Positions 10,264 to 20,875 of a stretch of 64,000 bases of DNA are shown here, one piece after another (position 1 is the first letter of the stretch; each line of letters starts with the position of its first letter). The stretch comes from Hygrophila difformis (Eukaryota > Streptophyta > Magnoliopsida > Lamiales > Acanthaceae): the NCBI GenBank assembly GCA_030278955.1, contig JAOANR010000006.1:51550915-51614914 (forward strand). Reading direction: 5' to 3'. A model generated the notes under the pieces. The model ran no database searches and was not told where the DNA came from. It saw only the letters and a program-made list of their open reading frames with translations. Position numbers and translations under genes: made by a program.

Positions 10264-11306
10264 TTGCTGTTATACACGTATATGGATTAGCTTATCAGAG
10301 TTTAGATAGATCGCTTGAACATGACGTTTCGTGAATTTCTAATTTCGAATTTTCGGATTTGTTGTTTGGGAAACCAAACAAGATTTTTTTTTTTTTGGAA
10401 CAAGAGTGTTTTAATAAAAATTTAATTTTTATTACTCAACATAAGGGAATTGTTTAATTTGCACAAGGACAAGAATGGGTAAGGCCGAGATTTGTTATGC
10501 TTAGGCGTGCACTTAGATGAACGCGATCTAGAACTAAGGCAAGATCAGTCTCTAGTTAGCGTTCCTAATTTGATGTTAAACGTCTAAGTCATCTAGTGCA
10601 AGCAAAAGGTCTAAGTTAGAACATATCGCTTCTAAGTTCTCTAACTTTAGGCAATGCAGTATGCACATGCAAATGATGATTTCCCCCTAAAAATAATTCA
10701 TGCACTATATATATATATATATATTTTTCCATGGGTTTTAAAATAAAAAAATTCATTTCCATAGAAATAATGCTTAAAAATTTAAAATAATATTTAAAAT
10801 CCTTGGACCTCTATATTGGGTCAAAAATAATTATAATTTGGGCTCAAAATAATTTTGGGCTAGGAAAGATTAAAATAATAATTTTGGGCTTCTATATTAG
10901 TAATATAAATACTAAGGGTTTAAAAACAATAATCTAGTAGTTTAAAAATAATAATAATTTAAAAATAATAGTTTAGAAATAATGGTTTAAAAATAATACT
11001 TCCTCCGTTCCTAAATAAATACTACGGACCCACATTTCACGCAATCCAATGCACGTTTTTAATCCGTAATAACTCGAATTCCATACAAGTAAAAATTATG
11101 AAAATTTGATATTCTAAACCTATGCGATTAGACGAATCCAACAAGATCTCACTTGACTATATTTTATCTTATATAATTGTATTAAAAAGTCGAGTCAAAG
11201 CTACTCAATGAACAGTGACAAAAGTCAAAATGTGCAAATAAAAAAGAACGGAGGTAGTAGTTTAAAAATAATAATAATAATAATAATAGGTTTAAAAATA
11301 TTCCGG
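10264..11306 (-). other. Untranslated leader of TR-GAG unit 2, with MITE
   Basis: Homologous to the unit 1 leader. It contains a shorter TA run at 10706-10724 and the MITE insertion at 10999-11257. No ORF. Confidence 0.75.
10999..11257. mobile_element. Stowaway-type MITE
   Basis: 259 bp with inverted ends CTTCCTCCGTTC and GAACGGAGGTAG, flanked by TA on both sides (10997-10998 and 11258-11259). The end sequence matches the Stowaway (Tc1/mariner) consensus. It has no coding capacity. The homologous position in unit 1 lacks it, giving a direct empty-site comparison. Confidence 0.92.
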
Positions 11307-11318
11307 GCTCTGATACCA
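11307..11318 (-). promoter_or_regulatory. Primer binding site (tRNA-iMet), unit 2
   Basis: Sense TGGTATCAGAGC, three bases from the LTR 3 end. Confidence 0.9.
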
Positions 11319-11991
11319 CTCTGTAACACCCCGGTTTTTGGTCACCCAGGTCGGGGTGTCACCGCCACACCTCCCTAATAAGACACAGTTTCTCCGAGCT
11401 TGCTAAAGAGATGCAAGGCTATGGTTTTTCAGAATTTAAATTATTCAAACAGCCCATTCATATATAATTTGAAAATAATATCATTACAGTTGCAGCGGAA
11501 AATAATATTTACATATATAATGCAGCTGAATTTAAAAATAGGGCCAACATGGCCTAATCACGGGTTAAACAGATCCGTTCATGCAAGTTCTAGTCTAAAG
11601 CAAAATTTAAGAATAAAGTGTTTCCCCAAAATTCCCATGTATGCATATGATGATGCATATTCTTCAGCTCTGAAAGAAAAAGGGAAACAATATGGTTTGG
11701 TCAGCAAAAACTTGCTGAGTAAGTTAACACATACATGATTATGGGGTTTCAAAGCCTTTAATTAAATTTGAAGAAAACATGCGCATAACACCCATAATTT
11801 AATTCATTTATCTAAAACAATTTATTTGCATAATTTAAAAGACAAGGATTTCCACAAGATCATAATCCAACACACATGATAAAATAATCGATAGACATAA
11901 TTTAAAGGCACAATTTAAATAAGGAAAATATTCAAATATTTCAGGATTTTATTCTTCCTCTTTTATTCGATATAATCTAGTATGATTTGTT

Positions 11992-12239
11992 CTTGGGGAA
12001 TCGAACCTGGGGAATCGAACCCGCAGGAAGACAGACAATCGCCCTTGGGGAATCGAACCTGCAAGAACTCAAATAAATCCTAGGGAATTGAACCCATAGG
12101 AATCAACACATATCCCGGGGAATCGAACCCGCAGGAAAACACACACCCTGGGGAATCGAACCCGCAAGGTTTGACACGGACATCCTGAGGAACCAAACCC
12201 ACAGGGGCACAGACGCCTTGGGGAATCGAACCCGCAAGG
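11992..12239 (-). repeat. T-arm-like hairpin array in LTR 3, contracted
   Basis: Eight cores. The first two are fused head to tail (around 11996-12022), as expected from a deletion between repeat cores that removed the second unit of the other arrays. Confidence 0.78.
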
Positions 12240-13448
12240 TAAGAACAAGTTTCACAGTTTCACAAGTTTTAACAAGATTTCAAGATTTGACTTGGTCAAA
12301 ACCACAGTCTACTTCAAAATTCGTTAAAAATCGAGTTTAAGTTCAAAAATTCTGAAATTTGATCGGTGACTTGAAAACACAGAGATGAACAAGTTTCATG
12401 TTTTAAGTTTTACGATCTGAGATACGGAAGCGAGTCAAAAACATAGGTTTCTATCAGGTTACAAATCTGTCCGAGTCTTTACGACAGCAGTTCCTAAATT
12501 TCAAGATCTACCATAGCAAACTAACTCTAAATTTGATGAAATTTTACAGAGAGATGCCTAAGACATATATCTACAAGTTTCATGTTCAACAAAAGATCTA
12601 ATTCATCCTATATCTAATGTCAAAAATGCCAACAAGTTCGGGCCAAGAACCTGTCAAGATTTCAAGATCTAAATTTAGAATAGTTTGGTTTGGAGTCGAA
12701 TTCCGATATCAAACCTCAACGAAAAATTCCAAAAATTTACGGAGGTATTCTTAACGTATAGATCTACAACTCTTATGTTCAACACCAATCCTAAATAGGT
12801 CTAGATCTAAGGTAAAAATCAACCTCAAGTTCGGATAAAGAATCTAACACCGTTTCAAGATCTAAATCGATGGCAGGTCCGTTCACGGTCGTTTTCCGAT
12901 ATCAAAACGCGATGAAAAATTAGGAAATTTTTACAGAAGATAAATCTATGTCTTTGGAACGTTTTTTGTGTTTTAAGTTTTCTCGTTTGAACAGGTTTAA
13001 GGGTTCGGAAAAATCGTGCAAAAACGCTGCGCTGTAGGGATTTTAGTTGTGACAGATTTTACGGTCTTGATTTAAATCTTTAGATCAAGTGTATTTTAAT
13101 TCTCCAAAACCATGTAAGTATTAACTTACAGACCTTTGGTCATCCGGGAACGTCGATTCGGAGGCGTGGCTTCCAGTCCACCGTTTGTCTCTTCGGTCCG
13201 TTGGGTTCTTCGTTCTCGATCCGATTCGGGTTATAGAAAGGAAAGAGGATGAGGTTGGGATTCGTTTTCGAATCGAGAATGGAAAAAGGAATAGATCGGA
13301 TCTTACCACGACGATAGAAGACTCCCAATTTTCGTCCAACTCAATCCTTCTCCTTGGTTTTGTGCCTCCGACTACTCCGAGATTAGGGTTTTCGAACGTA
13401 TAGAGAGTATGAATGTTTTGAAAAGTGTCCGGGGCTGCCAAGGGGTGT

Positions 13449-13456
13449 TATTTATA
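13449..13456 (-). promoter_or_regulatory. TATA box of TR-GAG LTR 3
   Basis: Sense TATAAATA, in the outermost 5' LTR. It would drive unit 2 or the whole array. Confidence 0.65.
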
Positions 13457-14040
13457 GATAGGCACGACCTAGGGACGTCCAAGGTCGGCCTTGGTGAGTC
13501 TTGAGTCGAAAGGAGTTCAACTGAAGTCGGAAAATCCGGATTCGGGCGAGTGAATCTCGCAACCGGGGAATCTGTCGAGTGGCGCGGTCTCGGCGCGCCG
13601 TTTGTGGAAAGACCGCGCGGCCACCGCGCGGCCACACCTGGACTTTGGTCCGGGCGGGTCGTGCGATCCGTCGGGCATTTCCTCCTCTCTTTCGGACTTC
13701 TATCCCTCTATGCTCTCGGATTCGGATTTCCGGGATATTTTCGGGCTCCTAGTTCCTATCTTAATTCTTACTCGGGTCTAGATTTAATATTGGCATCGAA
13801 TTCTCGAGTCCATTAGTGTCGGGTATACTTGTACAATTTATTTAATTAATTTTTATCTTTGGCTTTACGAGTATTGGAAATTTAATTCCTTCTTAAATTA
13901 AATTTCATTTCTCATTTGCTTGTCTATGTATTATGTTTATTCATTTATTATATTAATTTATTGTTATTGTTTGTTGTTTATTTATTTATTTAATTTATTT
14001 ATTTTATTTATTTTATGTTGCAAAATTCTCGGGTATTACA

Positions 14041-14045
14041 GTCCC
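14041..14045. repeat. Right target-site duplication GTCCC
   Basis: Matches 1006-1010. The bases from 14046 to 14345 hold no feature I can name. Confidence 0.85.
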
Positions 14046-14345
14046 TTTCTGATTATGGATTGATATTGCTTACGGCTAACTGTGTCCTATATGTTGTTGT
14101 TCTTTTTGTCGTTGTTCATTTCACCAAAATTTTTTCACATGCAATATTATGCCCATTGATTGATTATTGTTAATTTCAACATGCATGATATTGCCCCATT
14201 GATTTGTTTTGATGTGCATGGGTGTGAAAGTTGATGCATTGCGCCCAACAGATTAGTTTATTCATCCACAGCATTAGTTATTTGAAACTCTGGAGTCTGG
14301 ATAAGCCATAGCCCCTTTGCACAGACATCTGAACAACTCCCATAT

Positions 14346-15505
14346 ATGGCTGCTGCAGCATATGCATCTGTGGTTTCTCTTTGGAATACTCTCCACCAAC
14401 TCCAAAATCATCATCCCTTGTTTTCTACTTCTCTTGACAAAAAACACGGATTCCATTTATGTGCCGGAAGGTTTCTTTCCTCGAAGACTTTCTTGAACCA
14501 TATTCTCATGGAGGAAGTAAAGAAGCACAAGATCTGCAGAGGCGAATTTTCCTTGCTGCTTATCAAGAGGAACAACTGATTGATTATCAAATGGAAATCC
14601 AGAAACGAGTTGATGATTCTAAATGCCGGCAGGATTCCTTCCCCAAAGACTTTGATTGAAGTCAAGAAGAACAAAATCCACTGAGGCACTGGTACCATGT
14701 TGCTTATCATGCTGAACACGTGATTGATTATCACATGGCAATGCAAATGCCAAATCTGTTCTTTTGTCTCCAAAAAGTAACAGAAATATTGATGATATAA
14801 TAGAGAATTAGGTAAGGGAGATCTGGGACCTGCAAGATGTCAAAGTTCTGCCATTGAATAAAAGCTCAGAAAAGCCAGTTTCTGTGTCAGCAAGAGCTCA
14901 TCCAGTGGGGGTGACTACTATGGTGGGATTTGAGGACCAGAGGATTCAACTCATTGACATGCTCACTGGAGAACAAACTTCACCACTTCAAGTAATCTCA
15001 ATTACTGCCATGGGTGGTGCAGGTAAAACTACACTGGCTACATCTATTTATTCTGAGTTCTGTATGGAGTATCATTTTGATATTCGAATTTGGGTTACAA
15101 TATCTCAAGATTACACCTTGCGCGATGTTCTTTTGCAATTTCCTATTTGTCGAGAGGAGCAAGCTAAGCATAGTGAAGAATTATTAACCGAAGTCCATCA
15201 AGAGGAATAAATGTTGGGAGAGAAGCTCAATTCTGAATTCTGATGATGAGGATCATTGTTTCAGGGTATTTATTATCTTTAAGTTAATCCCATGTGCCTA
15301 CCCATTTGAAGGCTTGAAGCCAGCCATGCTTCATTTATATGGGAATATTCCCAGAGGACCATCAAATCCGTGGCATCCAATTTTAAAACCAAATGATGAC
15401 CAAAGTTTGGAAGAAACTACAGAGGAATGAATACCTGACTGAATGATCTTGTTGACAAGAATCTCATTTTAGTTAGTAGGCGGGGTTGAGTGGAAAGATT
15501 ACAAC
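14346..15505 (+). pseudogene. Degenerate coiled-coil NLR disease-resistance gene
   Basis: Pieces of a CNL immune receptor in three frames. An ATG at 14346 opens an Rx-type N-terminal segment (MAAAAYASVVSLWNTLHQL), which continues after a frameshift near 14455 as SFLEDFLEPYSHGGSKEAQD. The NB-ARC start follows at 14854-15210, with linker, P-loop GGAGKTT and RNBS-A-like FDIRIWVTISQDYTLRDVLL. Kinase-2 and GLPL regions are missing. After the gap come RNBS-D-like CFIYMGIFPEDHQI (from 15327) and winged-helix pieces LEETTEE and NDLVDKNLILV (to about 15500), again in mixed frames. There is no LRR region. It resembles R1-like NLRs. A truncated, frameshifted, internally deleted pseudogene. Confidence 0.85.
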
Positions 15506-15720
15506 CTGCAGCCGGAAAAAATGCCAAAATAGTGCCATAAGTTTTTCAATTTTCCAATTTCATGCCATAATTATAGAGTTTTTTAATTTTGTGCGTAACT
15601 TTCTAATGATCTCTTTCGAAGCCAATCAGGCAAGGTGATAGGGCAAAGTCGATTTGGAAATTACTTAAGTAGATGTTTTTATTCCTCAAGCAAGCTAAAG
15701 CAGTCAGCACGATCCGTGAA

Positions 15721-15820
15721 TGCATGGCCAACAAGATAGTAGTTGAACCTAAAGAACAAAATGATCTGATTGCATGGCCAACAGGATAGTAGTTGAACCT
15801 AAAGAACAAAATGATCCCAT
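15721..15820. repeat. 50-bp direct tandem duplication
   Basis: 15721-15770 and 15771-15820 both begin TGCATGGCCAACA and differ at only a few positions. No ORF spans it convincingly. Confidence 0.9.
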
Positions 15821-16689
15821 CAGACCTTAGTCTCCTAATTTACTGATGTGGTATCTGATTAACGATTTAACTATGCCAACCAGGCTAAATGTAGGTATTA
15901 ACAATACATTTGGACAGTTGACCACACAAAATCTTGACCCACCCAAACCCTAATACCCAACCCGCATTAATTTCACAAAAAATGGACCCAAGAAAAAAAA
16001 AAGAAAACCTAAACAGATTTGAGCCTAAACCAAATTCTGCCCTTCTCCCCCAAGTTCGCCCTTCACCATTGCACTCTGCAAATGCTTCACCATTGATGTT
16101 CAAACCAGACCAAACGACCTTCACCATTGCTTGCACGTAGGAGGCCGTCCCTGTCCAAAGCTCTGTTCTGCCGCCGTCTTCTGAAACCCGCGAAGAGGAG
16201 GGAGAGCGCCGCCGCTTCGTGCACCAGAGGAAGCCGCCGTTGCTGTGCTTCGTCGAAGCCACTGTTCGTTTTTGTTGCATGAGACCCGTCGCCGGCGGAT
16301 GCACGAAGGGTGTGGGCCGCCGCCGGCGGCGGAGCAGCGAGGGAGAAGGTCGCCCGCTGCCTCGATGCCGTCCTTTGTCGCCCTCGCGCCGCCGCCTGGA
16401 GTCGTCGCCGAAGGAGCTGCTGCTTTGGTCTCGCCTGGAGCTTCGGTCTTGATTTATTAGGGGAAAGTGGCTGCTGCTTTTTTCTTTTGCACTTTGGAGA
16501 GTGCGATTTTGTTGTTTTTGTTTTGGGGAAGATGGAGCTTCTGTTTGTTTTGCTGTGTTTCTCACTTAATTTTGTTGTGGTTGTTTTCGGATCTGTACAT
16601 TAGGGTTAAGTTTTGGGCATAATTTGTGGGGTCAAGATTTTGGGTAGTCAAATGTTCAAGTAAGTAGTCAATGCTTATGTGGAGCCTAG
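15821..16689. other. Unrecognised GC-rich island between the NLR remnant and the LINE
   Basis: AT-rich edges surround a GC-rich core (about 16140-16450) full of GCC/GGC triplets. A 226-codon minus-strand frame (15885-16565) and several plus-strand frames cross it, but all are Arg/Ser/Pro-rich products of composition and none resembles a known family. It could be the 5' part of a decayed gene. The word CTTCACCATTG occurs three times near 16055-16128. Confidence 0.4.
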
Positions 16690-17567
16690 TTTTTTTTTGT
16701 GAAAGACGTGCAAGCATGTCGGAAAAAACTACAATACAAAGCTTAGAAAAACTACAGAAGTTTGGGGAATAAGAAAGAGACAAACGGAAAGAAAAACCAG
16801 TCAAAAATGCGGAAAACAAACACCCGCTGCATCCGCAGCGAGGCAAGGTTGGGCATCATCAGGTGAAAAAGCCCACGCAGTGAAGAAGTCTTCAGATTGC
16901 GATCCATGCCTGGCCAGGACATCAGCTACAGAATTCCCCTCTCGGAGAATATGGAACCAATGATACTCCGGGTGTGCCTGAATAATATCCTTGATCGAGC
17001 ATATCAACGGATAAAGCAAATGACTATCACCAACCTCAGAAGATAGAATACGAACCACTTCCAAGGAGTCTGAATGACAATAGGCAGGGGTAATACCATG
17101 CCGTTGCAGAGCACATATACTTGGAAAATTGCATGAAACTCCGCCACAAGATTAGTCGCAGTACCCACATGACCTGAGAATCCTTCCACCCATTGACCAT
17201 CCCAGTACGGATAACTCCCCCAAACCCAGCAGGACCCGGGTTACCAATAGAACTCCCATCAACATGCAAGAGGACACCCATATGGTGCCTAGGATTCCAA
17301 GATATAAGCCTCAGCCGCTTACATTTATACGTCCTACCAAAAGCTGTCTCAATAACATTGCCCAGGCCACAAGCCTCTCGGACAACCTCATGAATATTAC
17401 TCATTTCCCCACGCATAGAATAGCCATTCCTATACTTCCATATAGAAACGCCCAATGATGGCTACTCCAATACTTATGATTCTGGTGGAACCAGGTCACT
17501 ATGCCGATAGACACATCAAAGGTGGTTCTACTTGGCACTCCACCAAGCAACCTCCAGGTCTGGGCAG
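16690..17567 (-). pseudogene. 3' end of a LINE (L1-type) with RNase H domain
   Basis: Minus-strand fragments of the plant LINE-type RNase H (RVT_3) domain occur in three frames. HVDGSSIGNPGPAGFGGVIR lies in 17036-17455, NLVAEFHAIFQVYVL in 17004-17189, and ILREGNSVADVLARHG in 16801-17064. At least two frameshifts (near 17200 and 17060) break it. A 3' UTR and a short poly(A), read as nine T on the plus strand (16690-16698), mark the 3' end. The 5' part is cut off at 17567 by element C, so the reverse-transcriptase part lies outside the window or is lost. Confidence 0.82.
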
Positions 17568-19556
17568 TGATGGGTGATTTTCACTACTCATATTTTACCA
17601 TAAGCGGATGGTTGTCATCAAGTAATAAAAACCGGTGAATACCGGGTTGAACCCAAGGGAATTCAGAATATTATTTCATTCTGGAGAAAACTTAGTCATT
17701 TTAAGTTCACTAATAATATATTTATATTTTGAAAAGAGTTTGTTTAATTCTAATGGTGATTAAATTAAAATGATAGCATTAAATTTAAAAATAAAGCAAG
17801 TTAAAAATTTAAAATAATAAAAATAAAGATAAGATATATGCTTGTAATGATTTAGAATATGCCATCTTTATATAAAAGTGAAATTGCATAATGATTTAGC
17901 ATTTCCCAATGTCTAAAAAGATCAATTTCAGCAGATTTAATTATTTTATAAAGATTAAATATATGCCAATTTCCTAATTTTCATAATTTGTAGAAACAGA
18001 CTTCATGGAAGCAAATTAAATTATCTAACATTCTGCAATCATCAGTCTAGGCATAAATTTGAGTCTTTCCCAAGCATACAAATTTTCCTATTGTGATTAA
18101 ACGACACATTTCATTTCCCAAATCAGCGTGTACATGCCAAAATCTATTTTAATATGATTTATTCCCAAGACCGGTACTAAAATCTAATTTCCACTTTTTA
18201 TCTCCCGATTTAGCAAAGCAGAAATCATACAGATTAGATTCTAACATTTAATTATGCAGAATAGTGTAAATAATCTAATAATTATGGTAAAATATTGATA
18301 AAACATGGTAAAATGGATTTAATACTAAATTTAGAATGTGAACAGATTAGGATATTGCCAGATTACTGTAAATGGAATAATAGAAAAGATCGCTCAATTC
18401 TGAATTGCAGATTAATGACATAGACATCAGATTAAAGAGAATACAGAATCATCGATTCATGTTATGCAGTAAAACAACAATCCTAATTCAAATTCTAACA
18501 TCATTACAGATTTATCCAGATTTAACATATAAACATCGATCATTATTATTGCTTCCATAAAAAACATAGATTCGTACTTCAAAGTAATTCCAAACTCCCG
18601 TTCTAGAACACTTCTAACACGAACAACATAGAAATCCATTTACAAACATGAAAATAGTAGGGAATTATGTTTAAAAGCAAATACTAAACATTACAAAGCG
18701 AGAAAAAGGAAAACAACACCTAGAATGCGAAGAACACAGTCAGAGAAGACGCTCTGATCACTTCCTCCGACATAGTTCGGTGTTATCGGCCTTCTTCTCC
18801 AAAGTTGGAGAACTTTTTTTTTCGAAAATATGAGTTTGGAATGAGTCTCGATTGAGAAGAATGAAGAGAAACGAGCCTTAAAACTGTGTTCGGAAGGTTA
18901 GAAAACTGCTCAACCGCGACTGTGGCGCAAAAAGTGGCGCTCGGAAGAGGTTTTCGGCGCCACCAAGGAGCTGCGGCGCATACGAAGATTTTCCGAATTT
19001 CTGAAAGTGGCGCATTTTGTGGCGCTGAAAGGGACTTTTATGCGCCGCCAAGAAGGTGCGGTGCATTCTGACAATTTCCTAAAATTTACCCTGCGGTGCA
19101 AAAAGTGGCGCTGAAAGGTGTTTTTATGCGCCACCATGCCTATGCGGCGCATCCTGAAGCTTTTTCCCATCCGAAATTTTCCTAAGTGTCGAGGTGGCAC
19201 CTGATTTGGCGCCTGAGCATAATTTTAGGCGCCGCCATGCCTATGTGGCGCATTCTGGAGCTTTTCCAATGTTGAAAATTCCGAATTTTGCATCCTTTGA
19301 CTTCCGAACATCTTCTTTCTTCATTTTAATGCCTGAAACAACATTGCAATGCATTAGGTTTGCCAAAGTCTTATTAAAAACACATAAAACATGGTAAATT
19401 TAACCTAAATAAGCCAAATCTAACCATGATCACTTGAAAAGTAAAAACACATGAAATACACCTAAAAGTGTAATGAATTAAGGTAAAATGCACTCATTTT
19501 GGACATATTTTGGTACAATTCAAGCTTGTATAAGTGTGGTTTCACAGGGTGCATCA
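17568..19556 (-). repeat. LTR C (3' LTR of element C, Athila/Tat-like)
   Basis: 1989 bp, bounded by inverted ends TGATG (17568) and CATCA (19556). The sense start is directly preceded by a hairpin-PPT module (19557-19595) like those of element B, and the 3' UTR beyond it resembles that of element B. The left flank GGCAG (17563-17567) is the likely target site within the LINE; the partner LTR lies beyond the window. No coding. It contains a GC-rich palindrome array at 18905-19262. Confidence 0.75.
18905..19262. repeat. TGGCGC/GCGCCA inverted-repeat array in LTR C
   Basis: At least a dozen TGGCGC or TGCGGCGCA-like words and their complements alternate, for example GTGGCGCTGAAAGG followed by TATGCGCC. 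The spacing and repeat of flanking words (ATGCCTATGCGGCGCAT, ATGCCTATGTGGCGCAT) suggest a tandem origin with units near 90-110 bp. It sits in a similar LTR position to the palindrome clusters of LTRs A and B. Confidence 0.65.
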
Positions 19557-19595
19557 ACATCCTCACACTTAAATATTGCTCGTCCCTTGAGCAAT
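19557..19595 (-). promoter_or_regulatory. Hairpin-PPT module of element C
   Basis: Sense: hairpin ATTGCTC/GAGCAAT with a 7-nt loop, then AAGTGTGAGGATGT against the LTR start TGATGCACCC. One of six such modules in the window. Confidence 0.7.
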
Positions 19596-20634
19596 GAAGT
19601 CAATTAACACATCAACTTGCCAATCAAGATAATAAAGATGAAGTCATTACAGTTATGCCAAATCATAGATTTCAACAACGCAATGAGCTAAAGAGATTCA
19701 AAAGTTTAATGTGCTAGAACAAGGTAAATTGTCATGCTTCAGCTATCAAAAACAGGTTTCCAAAGCACTTACAGTACAACAAGCAGATTAATCACACATA
19801 GCAACTCAAAATGGGAGAGTGAATAATGTAAATATGCTTTTCTATTCCTGTCTTCAAATTTGCTCAATTAATGACTCGGTTTCACAATTATTCTAGACAC
19901 TTTGGCTGAGTTGTAGACGGTTGAATTCCAAAAGCTACTCATGTCTAAGAATTCGTGCCAGTCATATAGCCAAGAGTTTATAAATATTCTGTTTAATACC
20001 CCTTTATTCAACATTTTTTTTTGATCTTGCATTTTCTAATTTTTCTTTTCTTTTTCTTTTTGCAAGATAACTTTTTTTTTATATAGGGGTCTTACTCTGA
20101 CTTTATTTGTAACTAAGCATTTAAGGAGACATCGAACGAGCATATTCTTATATAAATAATGATGACTCTCCACATAACAAGTAAACCAGTCTAATTAATC
20201 AAAAAGATTTCTGCAAGGTAAGTACAATCGTCACCAAAGTTCGAACAACTAGCATGACAATTTAACAAAGTCTAGGACTTTAAACTAAGAATCATAATGC
20301 TCATTAAGTTGTAAAATCGGATCTAAGCAGAACAGTTAGACTTATTCGGATTTCTCTTAAGATTGGTTGTGATGTGGTAATTCAAATAATAGCACACTGT
20401 GAAAACACAATTTAATATAACATATTCAACATATCCAACCTAAAGCATTTACCATATTTATTCTAAAGCATAGGGAAATATTAAAAACATAACTAAGCTC
20501 TTACAAATTTATTCCATTCAAATCAGTAAACATAAAACATAAAAAGATCACACCTGGAATGTTTAGGACTCTGAATTTCACTTCATCATCACGGCTGTCA
20601 TCTTGCTCATTTGTTGGCATATCCTGCTTCTAAT
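19596..20634 (-). other. Element C 3' untranslated region, left part
   Basis: No gene. AT-rich with T-rich runs near 20010-20085, resembling the 3' UTR of element B (28480-28620). It is interrupted at 20635 by solo LTR A and resumes at 55343. Confidence 0.6.
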
Positions 20635-20639
20635 ATGTA
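20635..20639. repeat. Target-site duplication ATGTA, left of solo LTR A
   Basis: Matches 55338-55342 across 34.7 kb. No primer site lies between it and the LTR, so this is an outer flank and not an internal junction. Confidence 0.8.
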
Positions 20640-20807
20640 TGAAACTTTTGACAAGTTTCACTAACACGAGCGTTTTTATAAAATATCCCAGGTTTGAATT
20701 TATTAAATGAAAAGAATTATGATTTATGGGAAGGGGTTTAAGGATATAGTTCATTTTTTTTATTATTCATGAGGGGAAATTTTGAGTTCAAACGGCGTTA
20801 TTGACCT

Positions 20808-20875
20808 CCCCGGCATGAAACTTTTGACAATTTCGTGCCTTGAAGATCCTTGCCATGAAACTTTTGACAAGTTCC
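20808..20875 (-). repeat. Relics of the LTR/PBS junction inside LTR A
   Basis: The terminal word TGAAACTTTTGACAA at 20640 recurs at 20816 and 20856. It is preceded by CCCCGGCA and TGCCA, which match parts of the tRNA-Asp primer site (CCCCGG...CGCCA) that abuts TGAAAC in element B. LTR B has equivalent, more diverged copies at 23616 and 23740. Confidence 0.65.

Larger units (their letters stand above)
1011..14040 (-). mobile_element. Gag-only (TR-GAG type) LTR retrotransposon in a three-LTR tandem
   Basis: Three homologous LTRs (1011-4032, 6051-9044, 11322-14040) alternate with two internal regions (4033-6050, 9045-11321). Each internal region has, in minus-strand order, a tRNA-iMet primer site, a leader, one gag ORF and a polypurine tract. 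No protease, RT, RNase H or integrase coding is present; only about 110 bp separate the gag stop from the PPT. The outer flanks share GTCCC, and no duplication surrounds the inner junctions, so the whole array behaves as one insertion. Known mechanism: unequal recombination between LTRs produces such arrays. Gag-only elements are known as TR-GAGs and depend on autonomous partners; the Tekay-like element at 41603-52965 is the obvious candidate by LTR-end, PBS, PPT and Gag similarity. Confidence 0.9.
11322..14040 (-). repeat. LTR 3 (5' LTR) of the TR-GAG element, short form
   Basis: 2719 bp. In sense it starts TGTAATACCC at 14040, 244 bp inside the start used by LTRs 1 and 2 (their 3789-4032 and 8801-9044 have no counterpart). 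The GTCCC duplication follows at once, so the short start was the integrated end, or the loss fell exactly between two GTATTACA words. One T-arm unit is also lost. Confidence 0.85.

Noticed and set aside
15885..16565. 226-codon minus-strand frame
   Set aside because: Arg/Ser/Pro-rich low-complexity product of a GC-rich island with no recognisable domain; not supported as a gene.
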